Position numbers and translations under genes: made by a program
Origin: Cyanophora paradoxa
Taxonomy: Eukaryota; Glaucocystophyceae; Cyanophorales; Cyanophoraceae
Length of the DNA stretch: 64,000 nucleotides
Assembly: GCA_004431415.1 (NCBI GenBank)
Contig: QPMI01000399.1
Coordinates: 62,001 to 126,000, forward strand
Direction of reading: 5' to 3'
The notes under the pieces: generated by a model
Databases searched by the model: none
What the model was told of the DNA's origin: nothing
The model's input: only the letters and a program-made list of their open reading frames with translations
Shown: in pieces, positions 52,801 to 62,205 of the stretch
Position numbering within the stretch: the stretch's first letter is position 1
Layout: each line of letters starts with the position of its first letter

Positions 52801-54972
52801 CCGCCCCTTGCGCAGCGCCGCTACAATATCATACCCGGGGAGGGCCGGCGGCACTGGCACGACGATCACACCTGCCCGCGAGCCGAAGGCGCGGCCTGCC
52901 GGGCGACGAGCACCTGCGACGATGCAGGGGAGCACGGGACCTCGATCGGGGGCTGGGCCGAACATGCCGCTGCGCTGGGAGCCGTACCTGGCGCTGTGTC
53001 GATGGTCGAGTACAGCAACGTGCCCGCGGCCGAGTGTGAGGGCCAGGTCGCCACCCGCTCAGGCCGCGCCAGCCGCAAGGTCCGGTGCCAGGGCCTGCTC
53101 GAATACTTTCACCCCACACGGGCCGCGGCGGCGGCGGCGATGGACGCGCACCGGTGGCGGATGCTGCTGCAGGCCAGGCAGGAGGGCGACGATCGCGTTC
53201 AGTGGCACCTCCTCTCACCCGAGGACGCCGCCCACCTCGCAGAGCTGGAAGCGGACCCGCCGGAGCCGCTACACCTGCCGCAAGACGAAGCGGAGCCGAT
53301 CAGCTCTGAGCAAGCGCGGAACTACTACGACGAGCTGATGGACGGGGAGGTCTGGGCGACCTTCTTTAAAGCGTGGGACGGGCTCGAGGCGGACCTCCGC
53401 AGTGACCTACGGGCAGCTGAAACCGAATCCGACGGGACCTACGTGGCGGACACGCCAGCCCAAGTCTGGACGGACGGGAGCCTGCAGGAAGGCCAGACGA
53501 ACTTCGCGCGCGGGGCCTTTGCGGTCCACTGGCCAGAGCGCCACCTGCGCACCGGCGCGAGCCTCCACCCCCCGAACGTTTTCCCCGACTTTCACGCCCG
53601 CCTGAGCGGGACACAGGAAATCAATAAAGCGGAATTGCAGGCAGTGCTTATGGCGGACATGTTGTCACCGTTCGGAGCGGTGGTTCACATCGACAACCAG
53701 AACGCGATCCGCTGGTGCACGGAGTTCGTCCTTGACGCCGCCCAGCGTAGCCCGCGCGAGTACATCCGGCACGCCTGCTCCGCTGAGCTGTACGCGTGGC
53801 GTAAACTGAGAGCACAGCTAGACTTGCGGGGACGGCCGCTCACGCTCGTAAAGGTCAAGGCCCATGCGAAAGGCGACGCGCGGGACCCGCACAACGATGT
53901 CGCCGACGCTATAGCAAACCGCATAGCCGACACACAGCTACCTGACAAGCGCCTTCACGAGCCCGTTTTCCTGCCGCCGGAATTCAGCATGCCCGCGGTC
54001 CTCACAATCGGCAACGGTGACGGCACCGTAAGGCGGGTGGAAGGCGACCCGAAGGAGCACATGGACACCTTGCACGAGCACCACACGCACTTCGCTTGGG
54101 CGCAGCAACCACTGGCTGGAGCGGTCCTTCGCCGCGGCGACGCCGGGGCAGACATCGGCGGACTGTACGCGGAAACGGCTGTAGGATCCAGGTTCCGCGG
54201 CGCGAGCGGGGCTAGCAACGCGCTCTTCAAGTTCAGGACCCAACTACTCTGCAGCTCCCTCCCAGCGAACGAAGTCCGGGTACGGGATAGGCCCGACCTC
54301 TACGCAGCCCACAACCCGGGCGGCCGTTGCGCGGCTTGCGCTACGCGGACACCGCGTGCTCGGCAAGATCGAGCAAGCCCAGCTGAAGCGAGCGAGCAGC
54401 CAGTGCAGGCCGGCCCCAGCAGACAGCGCGCGGTGCCGACAGTTCTTACGGCGGGCCCAGCGGAGACATTCACGCACGTCTTCCTATGCCCGGGGCCCCA
54501 TGCAGTGGCGCACCGCGCGGAGACCGCCCGTGAGCTGAATCGCTTCCTGCGGCGCGTCCACCGCGAGGCTCACGGCTCCCAGCCCAAAAACGTCGATCCA
54601 ACGCTGGCACTCGCCTCCGGTCTTGTGCCCGCCTACCTACGCGTAGCCGACGATGACGCCGCAGCGCGCAGACTCGACGACGACCCGACCGTCTTCCCGC
54701 GGCTCTGGGTACTCCAGGGCGTCGCTCCTACATCGCTCGAAAGCGACCTGATCCGTCGGCTCGACCTCGATCCGCGCCGCGCTCCCCGCACGGCTAAGCG
54801 CGTGCGCCAGATGCTAATAGAACGCGCGCGTCGGCTCTGGTCCAACAGGTGTGCGATCAACGCCGCATGGGAGAAGGATTGTCGCATCTCCCAGGCCTCC
54901 AAACGCCGCCCGCGCCCGCGCCGCACAGGGGCTAGAGCTAAAGAGCGCGCCCGCGGCCCTCGTGCCCGATAG
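49882..54972 (+). CDS. LINE C reverse transcriptase-RNase H polyprotein
   Basis: A single uninterrupted frame of 1696 codons; its first codon is GTG, so it probably represents a continuation rather than a real start. RT domain: NIFGIPKKGVWDGD, LRPITLQEVGLKL, motif A LLQDIRRAYDSV (near residue 396), motif B GLPQGGIESPLHW (452), motif C CAYADDTQWW (513, the catalytic YADD) and SKTEFTY. RNase H domain: VWTDGSLQEG (1194), NKAELQAVL (1249), IDNQNAIRW (1270), VKVKAHAKGD and NDVADAIAN (1338). All four acidic residues appear present. C-terminus: GGRCAACATR and FTHVFLCPGP form a Cys/His knuckle, followed by a basic tail. APE plus RT plus RNase H places it in the RNase H-bearing LINE groups. It was probably active recently. 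Confidence 0.9.
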   Translation: MPESARLPPANRRPVAWQLVMDKKVGRLLAGWAAESAGGLPSSRLITRIEKLEGLVKSLVPGPEPMPRRPVRDPDDAAPFPARYGSWRLYFKLLNNWRNRVRRRHQKETSAERNRQIQEFVTARQARFADPRQLRSYLNSVLERSRGEPIMHVTRLARDGNFYEIYTSPDEVKAVMAEHWKQWCAKRNPQLGGTVDLVPDSALDYLPPDFWRAVYRPLVLQAGAADAFAGTMIEPTYEELGAYVRSLTDGAGGPSNCTNAILKTLWNPELPDAMDPEAYPPRGRRLLMAIVCEVLRLRDLPSEMCESNIFGIPKKGVWDGDIEGNLRPITLQEVGLKLATGLLTKRLADAIEKHGVLKGVNYGFRKSKSTDDALHLTVAILEDAKEHHKPIYILLQDIRRAYDSVSWVSMELSLRRIGAPEGYIDLHRNIFERRRARAITGHGLSDAFELECGLPQGGIESPLHWLIFYDALLCAQQELDRIDCDRGGEGVAYVLGDAVADAGQPRARVTGCAYADDTQWWSGTAAGIQKLADVASEFFRMHDITVNASKTEFTYNNVSPEPEAPLLGHPRVPVGKKLAPGAHFKLLGVYLTANLSWTEQIRQMEAQARETVAVIARKQLTAQEACYIVEAVVQARIAYGLKVVPLSEAQCDRLDAIWLRVVKHHGGLAASTSNYALWSHGTYRLPRMAHLMAKNQITDLLARLCGEPDELLSQVMAHRVRALQRKLGVPLLPTEFLNAHVTPQLAKANTIAAVMPLLQRRQYRIQSNHARYVTAPYPPGAGVPWPKPAELLREYVLATHIPKEIFRDAAPALYAAGMYWMSSVTARDGERLCTWRDLHLRAPRNTLPWAAPPWWNTLAKALTLDASGKGALRHPMRQPPGTPPSAMAQLPGGAKKYIHRPDDFVCYYDLATIHDATIPPHVGRLRTADSEPGRLVATECRLEHWIPVPEEADSVADGAYCRCDGHCQHEIREPPLAQRRYNIIPGEGRRHWHDDHTCPRAEGAACRATSTCDDAGEHGTSIGGWAEHAAALGAVPGAVSMVEYSNVPAAECEGQVATRSGRASRKVRCQGLLEYFHPTRAAAAAAMDAHRWRMLLQARQEGDDRVQWHLLSPEDAAHLAELEADPPEPLHLPQDEAEPISSEQARNYYDELMDGEVWATFFKAWDGLEADLRSDLRAAETESDGTYVADTPAQVWTDGSLQEGQTNFARGAFAVHWPERHLRTGASLHPPNVFPDFHARLSGTQEINKAELQAVLMADMLSPFGAVVHIDNQNAIRWCTEFVLDAAQRSPREYIRHACSAELYAWRKLRAQLDLRGRPLTLVKVKAHAKGDARDPHNDVADAIANRIADTQLPDKRLHEPVFLPPEFSMPAVLTIGNGDGTVRRVEGDPKEHMDTLHEHHTHFAWAQQPLAGAVLRRGDAGADIGGLYAETAVGSRFRGASGASNALFKFRTQLLCSSLPANEVRVRDRPDLYAAHNPGGRCAACATRTPRARQDRASPAEASEQPVQAGPSRQRAVPTVLTAGPAETFTHVFLCPGPHAVAHRAETARELNRFLRRVHREAHGSQPKNVDPTLALASGLVPAYLRVADDDAAARRLDDDPTVFPRLWVLQGVAPTSLESDLIRRLDLDPRRAPRTAKRVRQMLIERARRLWSNRCAINAAWEKDCRISQASKRRPRPRRTGARAKERARGPRAR

Positions 54973-55151
54973 AATACTGCCCGCCTGCGACGGGCCCCTG
55001 CACCTCCATAACGAACTCCGTGCAGCCCAGAACGCTGACTGCCCGCCGGAATACCGAGGATGGAAGGCAGCGCTTCAAGCCCAAGAGCTCTACGACAGCA
55101 CCAAGGTCCGCCCTGGAGCCTGCCCCCCCGGACGATTAACCTACCCTCGTA
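54973..55151 (+). other. LINE C 3' region
   Basis: Non-coding sequence between the polyprotein stop and a 24-nt poly(G) run; it is likely the 3' untranslated region. No poly(A) or microsatellite tail other than the G run was found, and no target duplication could be fixed (only CTACC is shared across the run). Confidence 0.4.
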
Positions 55152-55175
55152 GGGGGGGGGGGGGGGGGGGGGGGG
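55152..55175 (+). repeat. 24-nt poly(G) run
   Basis: Exactly 24 G, the same length as the two poly(C) runs at 1203-1226 and 4499-4522. It lies 180 bp after the LINE C stop. Confidence 0.95.
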
Positions 55176-56099
55176 CTACCACTGGAGGAGACGAGGAGAC
55201 ACGGAGACTCCATCACTACGCCCACTGACGACCTCACTCTCAACCTATCACCTACGGCCGCTCGCCGGGCCCTCGCGCCCGCCGCCGACCCGCCGTCACC
55301 TGCGCGACTTGCGCCTCCACACGTCCCTCGCTATCGCCGACACGCTCGCCTTCCGCCGCCACCGCTGCTCTTGCTCCCCCTGCCCTCTCTCGCCCGTTGC
55401 CCCAGTCGCCTTCCCCCACGGCCCCACCCTCCACCCCCTCTGCCCCTGCCATTCTGCTGATCTCCCGCTACCCCAGGGAGGGGACGGTGGTGCGGGCTGC
55501 CAGGTGGAAGGTCGTCAGTCGGCCGCTGAACCCACCGGCGCCTGCCCCGGCCACGCGCCAGGCCGGGGCGGTCGGACCGCCGTGGAGGGGGCTCGTCATT
55601 GCCCGCGGCGGGGGGGAGGCGGTCGGCGGGCGGCTGGAAGCCCGGCAGAACGCGCCACTGGAACCTCCCTCCTCCCGACCGCGGCTGCCCGACCCGGTCC
55701 TCCCCCGTCCTTTCCCGCCGCCCAACGTCGCCCCATGCCGTGCCCTCCTCCCTGCCCCCGTCCCCCCTTCCCCCGACCAATCTCCCCCGATGCTCTGAAC
55801 CCGGCGGCTCCACCAGGCTTGCTCTCGCACGAGCGAGCCCCCGACCCGACCCGCCGTGCCGACGACACGGCGGGCCGTACTCTAGCGTGTACAGAGTGGC
55901 TAGATTATAGTGCGCCTTCTCGGAGGCCCTAGCCTACTAGGCATAGAGCTAGCTACAGCTGCAGCTCACTTCGCTGCCCACCTCTGATTTCTACTCTCGT
56001 CCCCGGGTAGCCACTCCCTCTCCCGCGTAGGATCTTTCCTGTGCTGCAGCTCTACTACTAGGCTAGACTTAGTTCCCGGGGTAGCGTCTTCAGTTACTT
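55176..56099. other. C-rich region, no gene recognised
   Basis: Pyrimidine-rich, GC-rich sequence with several overlapping open frames on both strands but no domain or splice-supported model. Confidence 0.5.
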
Positions 56100-56225
56100 T
56101 CATATCCGAGCTCCACCCGGTCCGATGTCCGAAAGGCTTAGTCCCGTAGGCTCATCTCTCGACTTGACACAGATGGACACCTCAGTTATATCTCTAGCCA
56201 TTTGTCTCGGTGTGTGCGAATTCAT
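56100..56225 (-). CDS. Small recurring ORF, copy 2 (41 codons)
   Basis: ATG-initiated minus-strand frame MNSHTPRQMARDI..VSICVKSRDEPTG..LSDIGPGGA ending in TGA. It is the inverted counterpart of 36432-36605. Differences include codon changes such as T to L and M to I; the frame is maintained. It lies just upstream of, and divergent from, the gene at 56273. Confidence 0.4.
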   Translation of the reverse strand: MNSHTPRQMARDITEVSICVKSRDEPTGLSLSDIGPGGARI

Positions 56226-56272
56226 TAGCGCGGAGCGTACAAATTCGAGATTTGATCCATGAGAGAGAGTCG

Positions 56273-57891
56273 ATGGAAAATTGCGTGATGTCATCGTCGA
56301 GGTGAGTGCGTGAATTGATTCAGGACAAGTACTGGGCGAACATGCAGGACGGACGTTTCTCGGACGTTACAGGAATTTCGTTCGCCGACCCGGATTTCCG
56401 CAGTTGGCAGGGCTAATCCAGATTTTCTGAGGGAGCTGCGGAAGTTGGCAGTCATTACTCGTGGAGCGGAGCGGAACTATCTTCCAGCGATCTTCTGGAC
56501 CCAGTACGCGGCATGCGCCGTTGATGCGTACGTGTCAGTCGATGGGGCCATTGCAAATGGTACCTGATGGGGGATCGCAGAATTGACGGGGCGATCACGT
56601 TGGGGCCAATGCCAGCGGTATCGGCAAGAGGTACGGAGCGTGGCGCCCACACGGTGAAGACAGCAGCTGGAATTGGAGCGAAATCTAGTCTGATCAGAAG
56701 CGTTTCCTGTCGTTATGAGGTGAGTACGTACCAAATCACTGGTGAGATTCACCAGTGAGCCGTATTTGAGCTCGATCGCAGGAGATGAGTGCACTGGCTG
56801 CCCTGCAACATATACCTGAGATTGAAAACTTTCTCAATGACATCCCGCACCTGAACGATGTTGAAAATGAAGGGGCGGTTCGGAACGGATTACGCGGGTA
56901 CGACTACGACACTCATACTGAAGGCAAGCTTGACGGGGGAGTGCGGAGGACCGCCCGGAGTCCTGACGACGTCGTTCTGAACGGAAGGTCAGTACGCAGA
57001 CATCTTCGTACGCAGACAGCACCGATGCAGAGAGTTTACCCGCAGCGAGGAAGATGCATCGTCGGAGTACAGAAGCCTTGTGACAGCATTCATTCGGCGA
57101 CAGGAGCGTTGCGGCGCGTGCCCAAGAGTTCGGGCGCTTGTTGAGATGTTTCGCGCTGAGCGGGAGGCGGATGGCAACACACGCGAAACTTGGTTTGCTC
57201 GTGTGAGATGTGCTTCAACGTATTCTCCGGTTTGACCCGCCCGCACTGCAGGACCTCCTGGGCCATGGCCGGGGACCCAAATCTTTTGTGGGCGCCGGAT
57301 GGGGGACTTGGCGTTGAGGAGGAGGATTTGGTCTGGGTTGGCATCCCGCTCAATAAGGGCAAGATGTATAAGGTTTTCTATGCGAAGCATCACCTCTTCT
57401 ACTCCAAAAATCTCTCCACCGAGAAACTCGACAGTTCCTTTTTCTCCTTCATCGACTTCGTTCCACAAAGAGACCTGTGCGATGCGAACGGCGCCCCGCT
57501 GATGATTCTGCCGGTTGGGCGGAAATCATTGCTCACAGCGGACGAGATTCGAGAGGATCCAGATCGGCAAGAGGCGATTCGGCGCTACGCGCGTGCTCAC
57601 GGCCTCTTTGAGTTCCGGCACCCGAGGGACTCATCGTGCACCTTCCGCATCATCCGGGCGGATGTGTACGCTCTACCAACGTACCTGCCCATGGCCAATC
57701 TAGACCGCGTGAACGTGGCCGTGGTGGAGTCAGAGTTCCGGTGGGTCTGGCCAGAGTGGATCGAACCCTGGCGCGCGAATCCTTTTCCTGACTACGAGTA
57801 CGAGGACATGGAACGAGTCGTCCCCCACCTGTCCGTGGAGCAGATCATACGCGCCCAGCAGTCGTTCCCATCTTATAATCCCATCTTATAA
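56273..57891 (+). CDS. Unidentified six-exon gene
   Basis: Gene model built from splice consensus and phase: exon 1 56273-56301 (ATG; MENCVMSSS), exon 2 56348-56527, exon 3 56581-56719, exon 4 56782-56987, exon 5 57031-57192, exon 6 57252-57891 (TAA). Introns are 43-62 nt, with donors GTGAGT, GTACGT, GTGAGT and GTCAGT and acceptors GCAG. The last junction (donor GTTTGC) is the least sure. The protein is well mixed: ANPDFLRELRKLAVITRGAE, FLNDIPHLNDVENEGAV, SLVTAFIRRQERCGACPRVR, WVGIPLNKGKMYKVFYAKHH and EFRWVWPEWIEPWRANPFPD. No signal peptide, membrane segment or known domain is recognised. It converges on the SET-like gene, whose stop is 87 bp away. It could be a host gene or cargo of a mobile element. 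Confidence 0.6.
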
Positions 57892-57977
57892 TCGCGGCAT
57901 TCGTGGCGAAGCTTTCGTAAGTTAGCTGGAGATCGATTTACAGAGCCCAAGGTGCTTTACAAGAAAATTCGCTGTAG

Positions 57978-58600
57978 CTAGAGGTAGATGTACGTTGTCC
58001 GAAGATTAACCAGGCAAGTCCGGCACAGGCAGCGGGTTTTCAGGATGTCCAATTGTTCATCCCAGGGATCCGCCTGGGGGGATCCATCAGGGAAAGGAAG
58101 GTCGAACGCATTGCTCAACCGAATTCTTGGCAATTCGCACCGCATAGTTCCATGTGAGCCAGTCTCCGGGGCTGATGAGCTTTCGTGCGAAAAAGACGAG
58201 CCGCTCAACGTCTCCAACGGTGACGTAAAGTAGCTCTAGGTTCGGGTCGCAGTCATGGTTTACAGCGACAGGCCATCCCCCATGGGCCATCTGGATGACA
58301 CTATTTTTACGACTGCGCAACGATTAGATTCGCAGCGATGGAACCAGAGAAATGGACTTCTTGAACTTGCAATGTGTCGTGGAGGCCTGTTGATCGTAAG
58401 CAGCCCGAGCAGCTGTTCTCGTCACAATGCTGCCGAGGATCTCGGCAACCTTCTGGCCTGGGAGGATTGGCTCCGCAAACGGATGCAATCTGGCACCGAC
58501 GCCACGCTTATTACGAAGGGGGAGTACGTCTCCCCGGCCTTCTTGACAAATCGGTTTCCGCAACTGAGACCGCTTGCGTGCTTGCAAATACGACTAAAGC
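57978..58600 (-). CDS. SET-domain protein, copy 1
   Basis: Lysine methyltransferase-type SET domain. Exons on the minus strand: from about 58600 to 58367, 58312-58141 and 58073-57978 (TAG), with introns of 54 nt (58313-58366, branch CTAATC, acceptor GCGCAG) and 67 nt (58074-58140). Removing them joins RGVGARLHPFAEPILPGQKV (SET-N), NRKNSVIQMAHGGWP, the cofactor/substrate motif AVNHDCDPNLE, FFARKLISPGDWLTWNYA (catalytic Tyr strand) and RCLCRTC, like a post-SET Cys cluster. The in-frame TAA at 58324-58326 lies inside the first intron. The domain is short (about 150 residues), the start is unresolved, and no second domain is seen. It lies 3' of the Ulp1-like gene in every unit. Confidence 0.7.
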
Positions 58601-58760
58601 ACTGAATTTGGGAGGAAGCGTTGTGGCATGCCGTCCGTTTTGCACTCTCGGTTTTACCACGCTCACAATAGAAATCGTCGCAGCGTGTGCCCTGGGCCTT
58701 GCACTGACAACATCATATGTAGATGATGTCTCGCATTCTGCGGACACCAATTCGGGTCAA

Positions 58761-60091
58761 TTAGACACCAATTCGGGTCAAGACGAGATCAATAACAAAA
58801 GAAAAGGACGGACTGTCCCCGTTCTTCATTGGCTCGAAGCTCTTGAATCCATCTGTACAGAAGTTCTGGCGTAGCTGGTTCAACCGTTCTGCAGCGACGG
58901 GAGAGCCGTCGTGCGTCATCGCCGCCAGGTTCGGGCTGAATACTTCGACATACTTCTTGTGAGGAAAAGGACGGATCGGACAGTTCACAACCTCTCGATT
59001 ATACTGTATGACATTCTCGGCGAACCTGATTATCGCCGTGAGAATCGTGGAGTTGTGGAGAAAACAATGTGTACCGCTTAGCCTGTTGTTCGGCCTCCAT
59101 TTCGGCACCTTTCGCGCCTGTTCTGGCGAAGCACGCGATGTACGCATCCAAAAGGCCTGCAGCGAAATCGTCCAACACCCTGGGGAAAATGAAGTCTTTC
59201 GCAATTGTCGGGTCATTCTTCCCAATGAAGCCCGTCGCATCGAGACTCTGTCGAATTGAGCGTGCGGACAGATCGAGGTACAGGCAGGCGTGCATCCCGC
59301 ACTGCGCATAGGACTCAGCGCGAGTTGCGGTTGTGTAAACTTATCAAAATGAGAAGAGCACCGACCAACACACTGTCCCACCGTTGATGGCTTGAGCACA
59401 GATCAACCAGTCTTACGCGATCTGAAGCCGGCCCCGTACCTGGCAACTGGTGACAGAGGCCAGCCTGGAACATGTACGACAGTACATCTCCAAACGAAGC
59501 TTCAAGATCGGCGTCCAAGGAATTGAAGGAGTTGAAGATGATAACGCCGTATCCATCGCGCAGGCAAAGAATGTAAACAACATACCTTCCATAAAGCAAG
59601 TTTGCAACACGCGCTTCACGGTATACTACGTATTAAAGCGCACCAGTGCACGTTCTTTTGGAAATAAAACGCAAAGCCGGTCAGTGAGCCAACATGTGGG
59701 TGCTCCCAAATCGTCTCGCCTCTCGACTGCAGCCGCTTTATCTTGTCGGAAAACCATTTTCCATAGCCGTTGTTAGACACCGGAATATCGTTCGCGCCGA
59801 TAGCACCGAGGAAATAGATGCCCGAGTTGCACAGAACGTCGGTTGTACCCATGAGTACTGTACCTGCGAAGGGAGGGCATGCTCACAACCACTAGCACGC
59901 TCACATTGCGGAGAGAAGGTAAGACGAACAGTTGGCCATGTCGTAGCTTCTGAACATGTCCCCGGGCCGATACAATGGCATAAACAAGTACCCACGCTCC
60001 ACTATCTTGTTCACATCAGGTTCCTCCGTTGCCGTTTCGGATTCCAGGCAAGGGCCTTGGAGCTCGTAGGTGAGCAGGGACGTTTTATCGC
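58761..60091 (-). CDS. Ulp1/C48-like cysteine peptidase, copy 1
   Basis: Minus-strand gene with four short introns that restore phase: 59864-59929, 59586-59643, 59302-59365 and 59026-59074 (66, 58, 64 and 49 nt). The spliced protein includes GTTDVLCNSGIYFLGAIGAN, FYFQKNVHW (catalytic His followed by Trp), YVVYILCLRDGYGVIIFNSF, SSHQRWDSVL (oxyanion Gln) joined to CGMHACLYLDLSARS (catalytic Cys-Gly) and a C-terminal part ending VIDLVLTRIGV. The order His, Asp/Asn, Gln, Cys matches SUMO-protease-like C48 enzymes. The acidic residue normally 17-18 residues after His is Asn (FNSF). The 5' end runs up to the unit boundary without a clear ATG (first candidates in LFMPLYRPGDMFRSYDM), so the gene may be truncated by the duplication join. 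Confidence 0.6.
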
Positions 60092-60714
60092 CTAGAGGTA
60101 GATGTACGTTGTCCGAAGATTAACCAGGCAAGTCCGGCACAGGCAGCGGGTTTTCAGGATGTCCAATTGTTCATCCCAGGGATCCGCCTGGGGGGATCCA
60201 TCAGGGAAAGGAAGGTCGAACGCATTGCTCAACCGAATTCTTGGCAATTCGCACCGCATAGTTCCATGTGAGCCAGTCTCCGGGGCTGATGAGCTTTCGT
60301 GCGAAAAAGACGAGCCGCTCAACGTCTCCAACGGTGACGTAAAGTAGCTCTAGGTTCGGGTCGCAGTCATGGTTTACAGCGACAGGCCATCCCCCATGGG
60401 CCATCTGGATGACACTATTTTTACGACTGCGCAACGATTAGATTCGCAGCGATGGAACCAGAGAAATGGACTTCTTGAACTTGCAATGTGTCGTGGAGGC
60501 CTGTTGATTGTAAGCAGCCCGAGCAGCTGTTCTCGTCACAATGCTGCCGAGGACCTCGGCGACCTTCTGGCCTGGGAGGATTGGCTCCGCAAACGGATGC
60601 AATCTGGCACCGACGCCACGCTTATTACGAAGGGGGAGTACGTCTCCCCGGCCTTCTTGACAAATCGGTTTCTGCAACTGAGACCGCTTGCGTGCTTGCA
60701 AATACGACTAAAGC
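60092..60714 (-). CDS. SET-domain protein, copy 2
   Basis: Same structure as copy 1 shifted by 2114 bp: introns 60188-60254 and 60427-60480, stop TAG at 60092-60094. Differences in the SET-N part are few (for example QLQKPICQ for QLRKPICQ). NHDCDPN, WLTWNYA and RCLCRTC are unchanged. Splice sites are preserved, which argues for purifying selection or very recent duplication. Confidence 0.7.
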
Positions 60715-60874
60715 ACTGAATTTGGGAGGAAGCGTTGTGGCATGCCGTCCGTTTTGCACTCTCGGTTTTACCACGCTCACGATAGAAATCGTCGCAGCGT
60801 GTGCCCTGGGCCTTGCACTGACAACATCATATGTAGATGATGTCTCGCATTCTGCGGACACCAATTCGGGTCAA

Positions 60875-62205
60875 TTAGACACCAATTCGGGTCAAGACGA
60901 GATCAATAACAAAAGAAAAGGACGGACTGTCCCCGTTCTTCATTGGCTCGAAGCTCTTGAATCCATCTGTACAGAAGTTCTGGCGTAGCTGGTTCAACCG
61001 TTCTGCAGCGACGGGAGAGCCGTCGTGCGTCATCGCCGCCAGGTTCGGGCTGAATACTTCGACATACTTCTTGTGAGGAAAAGGACGGATCGGACAGTTC
61101 ACAACCTCTCGATTATACTGTATGACATTCTCGGCGAACCTGATTATCGCCGTGAGAATCGTGGAGTTGTGGAGAAAACAATGTGTACCGCTTAGCCTGT
61201 TGTTCGGCCTCCATTTCGGCACCTTTCGCGCCTGTTCTGGCGAAGCACGCGATGTACGCATCCAAAAGGCCTGCAGCGAAATCGTCCAACACCCTGGGGA
61301 AAATGAAGTCTTTCGCAATTGTCGGGTCATTCTTCCCAATGAAGCCCGTCGCATCGAGACTCTGTCGAATTGAGCGTGCGGACAGATCGAGGTACAGGCA
61401 GGCGTGCATCCCGCACTGCGCATAGGACTCAGCGCGAGTTGCGGTTGTGTAAACTTATCAAAATGAGAAGAGCACCGACCAACACACTGTCCCACCGTTG
61501 ATGGCTTGAGCACAGATCGACCAGTCTTACGCGATCTGAAGCCGGCCCCGTACCTGGCAACTGGTGACAGAGGCCAGCCTGGAACATGTACGACAGTACA
61601 TCTCCAAACGAAGCTTCAAGATCGGCGTCCAAGGAATTGAAGGAGTTGAAGATGATAACGCCGTATCCATCGCGCAGGCAAAGAATGTAAACAACATACC
61701 TTCCGTAAAGCAAGTTTGCAACACGCGCTTCACGGTATACTACGTATTAAAGCGCACCAGTGCACGTTCTTTTGGAAATAAAACGCAAAGCCGGTCAGTG
61801 AGCCAACATGTGGGTGCTCCCAAATCGTCTCGCCTCTCGACTGCAGCCGCTTTATCTTGTCGGAAAACCATTTTCCATAGCCGTTGTTAGACACCGGAAT
61901 ATCGTTCGCGCCGATAGCACCGAGGAAATAGATGCCCGAGTTGCACAGAACGTCGGTTGTACCCATGAGTACTGTACCTGCGAAGGGAGGGCATGCTCAC
62001 AACCACTAGCACGCTCACATTGCGGAGAGAAGGTAAGACGAACAGTTGGCCATGTCGTAGCTTCTGAACATGTCCCCGGGCCGATACAATGGCATAAACA
62101 AGTACCCACGCTCCACTATCTTGTTCACATCAGGTTCCTCCGTTGCCGTTTCGGATTCCAGGCAAGGGCCTTGGAGCTCGTAGATGAGCAGGGACGTTTT
62201 ATCGC
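60875..62205 (-). CDS. Ulp1/C48-like cysteine peptidase, copy 2
   Basis: As copy 1 plus 2114 bp: introns 61978-62043, 61700-61757, 61416-61479 and 61140-61188, stop TAA at 60875-60877. Catalytic His-Trp, Asn, Gln and Cys-Gly are all kept. One intronic change turns TTTATGGAAG into TTTACGGAAG, leaving the acceptor intact. Confidence 0.6.

Larger units (their letters stand above)
57978..60091. repeat. 2114-bp tandem unit, copy 1
   Basis: The unit starts CTAGAGGTAGATGTACGTTG at 57978, 60092 and 62206, exactly 2114 bp apart. Only a handful of substitutions distinguish the copies, so duplication is recent or homogenised. Each unit encodes an Ulp1-like peptidase and a SET-domain protein on the minus strand. 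Confidence 0.98.
60092..62205. repeat. 2114-bp tandem unit, copy 2
   Basis: Near-identical to copy 1. Scattered substitutions include TGATTG for TGATCG near 60506 and GACCTCGGCGAC for GATCTCGGCAAC near 60555. Confidence 0.98.
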
